From positions 1-16,851 of the forward strand of contig NZ_FQZB01000029.1 in NCBI RefSeq assembly GCF_900141845.1: a stretch of 16,851 bases of DNA. Reading direction: 5' to 3'. The translations under genes and the position numbers were made by a program. This stretch comes from Clostridium cavendishii DSM 21758 (GTDB lineage: Bacteria > Bacillota > Clostridia > Clostridiales > Clostridiaceae). Of the stretch, positions 14,707 to 16,851 are shown in pieces. Numbering within the stretch: position 1 is the stretch's first letter; every line of letters starts with the position of its first letter. Under the pieces are notes generated by a model. That model was not told where the DNA came from, did not search any database, and saw only the letters and a program-made list of their open reading frames with translations.

Positions 14707-16138
14707 AAAGTAAAGAAGAGAAAATTCTACAAAGCCCTTCAAGAAATTTATTTAATTTATTACTAGCTTCATATTCTTCTAAAGTAAACTCTCTACATTT
14801 TTTCAAATCTTCAATAAAAATTTCTTCACATTGTTGAACAATAGACTCATCATATATTACACAATTTATTTCATAGTTTAATTCAAAACTTCTCCTATCC
14901 ATATTAGCAGTACCTAAGGTGCATATTTTACCATCTATGGTCATTGTTTTTGCATGAACAAAGGAAGTTTTATCATAAAAGTATACTTTAACTCCACAAC
15001 GCATAAGATCAGCAAGATAAGTCCTTGAAGCTCTATTAACCATAAAATGATCAGCTTGTTCAGGAAATATTATCCTTATATCCAAGCCGCCTAATGCCGC
15101 TATTCTTAAAGCATCCATTATACTTTCAGAAGGTACGAAATAAGGTGTTGTAATATAAATTTTATCTGTAGCAATAGAAATCATTTTTAGCATTCCTTGC
15201 ATTATAGCTGGAAATTCAGAATCTGGTCCGCTTTTCACAAGCTGCATAAGTAAAGTGTCCTTAACAGTAGTTGTTGGAAAATAGTTGTCAAATTCTAAAT
15301 CGTAAAATGAATAATAGTTATTAGCTTGTTGAATTGTTAGAAAGTCATCAAGAAATACTGCTTGTAAACCCATAACAAAGTCACCAGTAACTTTTATATG
15401 GGTATCTCTCCAATACCCCATTTTACTTTTGCCTAAGTATTCATCACCTATATTTATTCCACCTAAAAATCCGGTTTTTCCATCAATTATAGCAATTTTT
15501 CTGTGATTTCTATAATTAATTTGAGTATTTATATGTCTTAATAGGGGAGCTAGAAAATACGAGTATATAACTACATCAACTCCTGCATCTCGTAAATCTT
15601 TAATAAAGGATTTCTTCATCTTAATGGCACCAACTCTATCTATTATAAATCTTACTTTAACACCTTCTAAAGATTTCTTTATTAATATATCTTTTAGTTC
15701 GCAACCTAGTATGTCGCTTTTTACAATATAATATTCTAGATGAATATGATGCTTAGCAAGTAATAACTCTTTTTTTAAACTATCAAACTTTTCTTCACCA
15801 TCTTTAAAAATGGTTATTTTATTAGTTATAAAAATAGGAGAATCACTATTCTGAGCTAATAATTGCATAAGTGGAATATATTCTTTATTGGGATACTTTT
15901 TTATAATTGGAGATGTAAATTGTTTGATTTCATCAGAAATTTTATCATTTAGCTTGTGTATCTTCCAATTTCTCCCCAAAAAAATATAAAGTATTAGTCC
16001 TATAGGTGGAAGTAAAATGAGTATCAATAACCAAGCCATCGTTTTTTCAGGTTGTTTTCTTTCTAATATAACTATAGCTATAGCTAGTATTATATTTATT
16101 GAGAAAACTCCATATAATAAATAACTTGTAAAATTAAT
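14705..16138 (-). CDS. cls: Cardiolipin synthase (phospholipase D family), ATT start proposed
   Basis: Membrane enzyme that joins two phosphatidylglycerols to give cardiolipin and glycerol. Two HKD motifs are intact: HRKIAIIDG (His212) and HAKTMTIDG (His395), each followed by the GG/GT-x-N block. The only ATG (16039) has no ribosome site and would cut the protein to 444 aa, removing the first membrane helix. Upstream in frame, the sequence continues as ...ILERKQPEKTMAWLL, the conserved N-terminal pattern of bacterial Cls, back to GGAGGTGAT (16150-16142), a near-perfect anti-SD match. No ATG, GTG or TTG occurs between them, so I propose ATT at 16138 (477 aa, near the 482 aa of Bacillus Cls); the adjacent ATT at 16141 is an alternative. 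Two N-terminal membrane helices result. Confidence 0.9.
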   Translation of the reverse strand: MNFTSYLLYGVFSINIILAIAIVILERKQPEKTMAWLLILILLPPIGLILYIFLGRNWKIHKLNDKISDEIKQFTSPIIKKYPNKEYIPLMQLLAQNSDSPIFITNKITIFKDGEEKFDSLKKELLLAKHHIHLEYYIVKSDILGCELKDILIKKSLEGVKVRFIIDRVGAIKMKKSFIKDLRDAGVDVVIYSYFLAPLLRHINTQINYRNHRKIAIIDGKTGFLGGINIGDEYLGKSKMGYWRDTHIKVTGDFVMGLQAVFLDDFLTIQQANNYYSFYDLEFDNYFPTTTVKDTLLMQLVKSGPDSEFPAIMQGMLKMISIATDKIYITTPYFVPSESIMDALRIAALGGLDIRIIFPEQADHFMVNRASRTYLADLMRCGVKVYFYDKTSFVHAKTMTIDGKICTLGTANMDRRSFELNYEINCVIYDESIVQQCEEIFIEDLKKCREFTLEEYEASNKLNKFLEGLCRIFSSLL

Positions 16139-16141
16139 AAT

Positions 16142-16150
16142 ATCACCTCC
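16142..16150 (-). promoter_or_regulatory. Near-perfect Shine-Dalgarno of cls
   Basis: On the minus strand, GGAGGTGAT matches nine consecutive bases of the anti-Shine-Dalgarno region of 16S rRNA. It lies 99 bp upstream of the only ATG but four and seven bases upstream of two in-frame ATT codons, which decides the proposed start. Confidence 0.85.
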
Positions 16151-16174
16151 AATATTAAAATAGCTTATTATAAT

Positions 16175-16206
16175 ATTATATACATAAAAATGCTTTAAAA
16201 CATCAA
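16175..16206 (-). promoter_or_regulatory. Tentative promoter of cls
   Basis: On the minus strand, TATAAT (16180-16175) lies about 25 bp before the ribosome site. The nearest -35-like hexamer is TTGATG (16206-16201), but the 20-bp spacing is long, so this is tentative. Confidence 0.35.
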
Positions 16207-16492
16207 AATATAGGCATAAAATTGAAAAATAATCAAATTTGTTCTAAAGGTCAAAAGAAATGTTAATAAACTATACCTAGTGTGTCGTAACATAGAAATA
16301 TTAAGATAAGCAAGATTTTAATAGATATTTAAAGTTTACACTGTTAAACTAACATATCAATTATTTAGTTACTATAAGAAGTATGATAATATAAAACACG
16401 TCGCTAAGACATATGTCTTTAAGACAAACCACTTCAATAAATTTTAATATTAATAAAATGCTAAAAACATTAAAAAAGTATTAAAAAAATTA
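16207..16492. other. Non-coding gap between cls and the rRNA promoter
   Basis: No coding region with a ribosome site is visible here. It holds a perfect 14-bp palindrome AAGACATATGTCTT (16406-16419), followed closely by another AAGACA, and A/T-rich tracts at about 16441-16492 just before the rRNA -35 that could serve as an UP element. The minus-strand open frame that crosses into the 16S gene is not credible. Confidence 0.6.
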
Positions 16493-16521
16493 TTGACACG
16501 AAAGTGGAAAGGTGGTAACAT
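16493..16521 (+). promoter_or_regulatory. rRNA operon promoter
   Basis: A perfect -35 TTGACA (16493-16498), a 17-bp spacer and the -10 TAACAT (16516-16521), preceded by A-rich tracts in phase with an UP element. The predicted start is near 16528, about 120 nt before the 16S gene. Confidence 0.85.
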
Positions 16522-16554
16522 AGTAAAGGTCGTCAGGTGATGACAATAAGAAAT

Positions 16555-16567
16555 TGGTCTTTGAAAA
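16555..16567 (+). promoter_or_regulatory. boxA-like antitermination element in the rRNA leader
   Basis: TGGTCTTTGAAAA resembles the boxA core (TGCTCTTTGAAAA type) found in Firmicute rRNA leaders, where Nus factors bind to prevent premature termination. It lies between the promoter and the 16S gene, as expected. Confidence 0.65.
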
Positions 16568-16603
16568 TTAAACAGAGCAAGAAAATATATGACCAGCAAT
16601 TCT

Positions 16604-16621
16604 TTATGATTTAAATCATAA
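16604..16621 (+). repeat. Perfect 18-bp palindrome in the rRNA leader
   Basis: TTATGATTTAAATCATAA reads identically on both strands. In the transcript it would fold as a 7-bp hairpin with a TTAA loop, about 30 nt before the mature 16S 5' end. It may be part of the processing structure. Confidence 0.55.
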
Positions 16622-16651
16622 GACATACAACAGTAATGAGCTACAAACTTG

Positions 16652-16851
16652 AAATTGAGAGTTTGATCCTGGCTCAGGACGAACGCTGGCGGCGTGCTTA
16701 ACACATGCAAGTCGAGCGAGTGGATTCCCTTCGGGGATGAAGCTAGCGGCGGACGGGTGAGTAACACGTGGGCAACCTGCCTTATAGAGGGGGATAGCCT
16801 TCCGAAAGGAAGATTAATACCGCATAACATCAGATTATCGCATGGTAGACT
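16652..16851 (+). rRNA. 16S ribosomal RNA (5' part, cut by window end)
   Basis: The universal 5' region is present: AAATTGAGAGTTTGATCCTG at the start, GGCTCAGGACGAACGCTGGC and GTGCTTAACACATGCAAGTC after it, and AGCGGCGGACGGGTGAGTAA near 16744. The V1 helix and the GGGGGATAGCCTTCCGAAAG segment are of Clostridium type. The exact 5' end is set by analogy and may be off by a few bases. About 1.3 kb of the gene lies beyond the window. Confidence 0.97.

Noticed and set aside
16270..16300. Possible Spo0A box (TGTCGTA) upstream of the rRNA promoter
   Set aside because: It is one short match with a mismatch to TGTCGAA in AT-rich sequence, and too weak to report as a site.
16450..16830. Minus-strand open frame of 126 codons across the rRNA promoter and 16S start
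   Set aside because: It overlaps the rRNA promoter, leader and conserved 16S bases, so it is a chance frame.
1..16851. CRISPR arrays, insertion sequences or prophage parts
   Set aside because: No regularly spaced repeats, transposase or integrase-like products or target duplications were seen on either strand.

Overview
The window looks like a chromosomal segment of a low-GC Firmicute, most likely Clostridium sensu stricto. The evidence is the very AT-rich coding, strong GGGGTG/GGAGG ribosome binding sites, the start of a clostridial-type 16S rRNA gene at the right edge, and the GlgC/GlgD pair typical of Firmicutes. I cannot name the species.

Layout, left to right. Positions 1-130 are the end of a stable-RNA unit: the 3' tail of one tRNA, a complete tRNA-Ala(UGC) and a strong terminator. 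Two small hypothetical genes follow: a 97-residue membrane protein and a 49-residue coiled-coil protein. The core, 1045-13819, is a glycogen locus. A first block holds glgB (branching enzyme), glgA1 (glycogen synthase), glgP (phosphorylase) and a cytoplasmic GH13 alpha-glycosidase. A free-standing zinc-ribbon/coiled-coil gene sits next. A second block, with a good sigma-A promoter, holds glgC, glgD and a second synthase, glgA2. Together they encode synthesis (GlgC/GlgD make ADP-glucose, GlgA1/GlgA2 extend chains, GlgB branches them) and breakdown (GlgP phosphorolysis, with the GH13 enzyme as the probable debranching activity). No glgX is seen.

The right part holds a 61-residue two-helix membrane protein, a VanZ-family membrane protein and, on the minus strand, a cardiolipin synthase. 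The synthase appears to start at an ATT codon behind a near-perfect Shine-Dalgarno sequence. A promoter with an A-rich upstream region, a boxA-like leader and the first ~200 nt of a 16S rRNA gene close the window, so the locus lies between two co-oriented stable-RNA units.

This is mainly a well-understood storage-polysaccharide locus rather than a clearly new system. The points most worth checking are the ATT start of cls, the two synthase paralogs, the charged tails on GlgB, the zinc-ribbon gene between the two glg blocks, and several well-formed palindromes at or near promoters.
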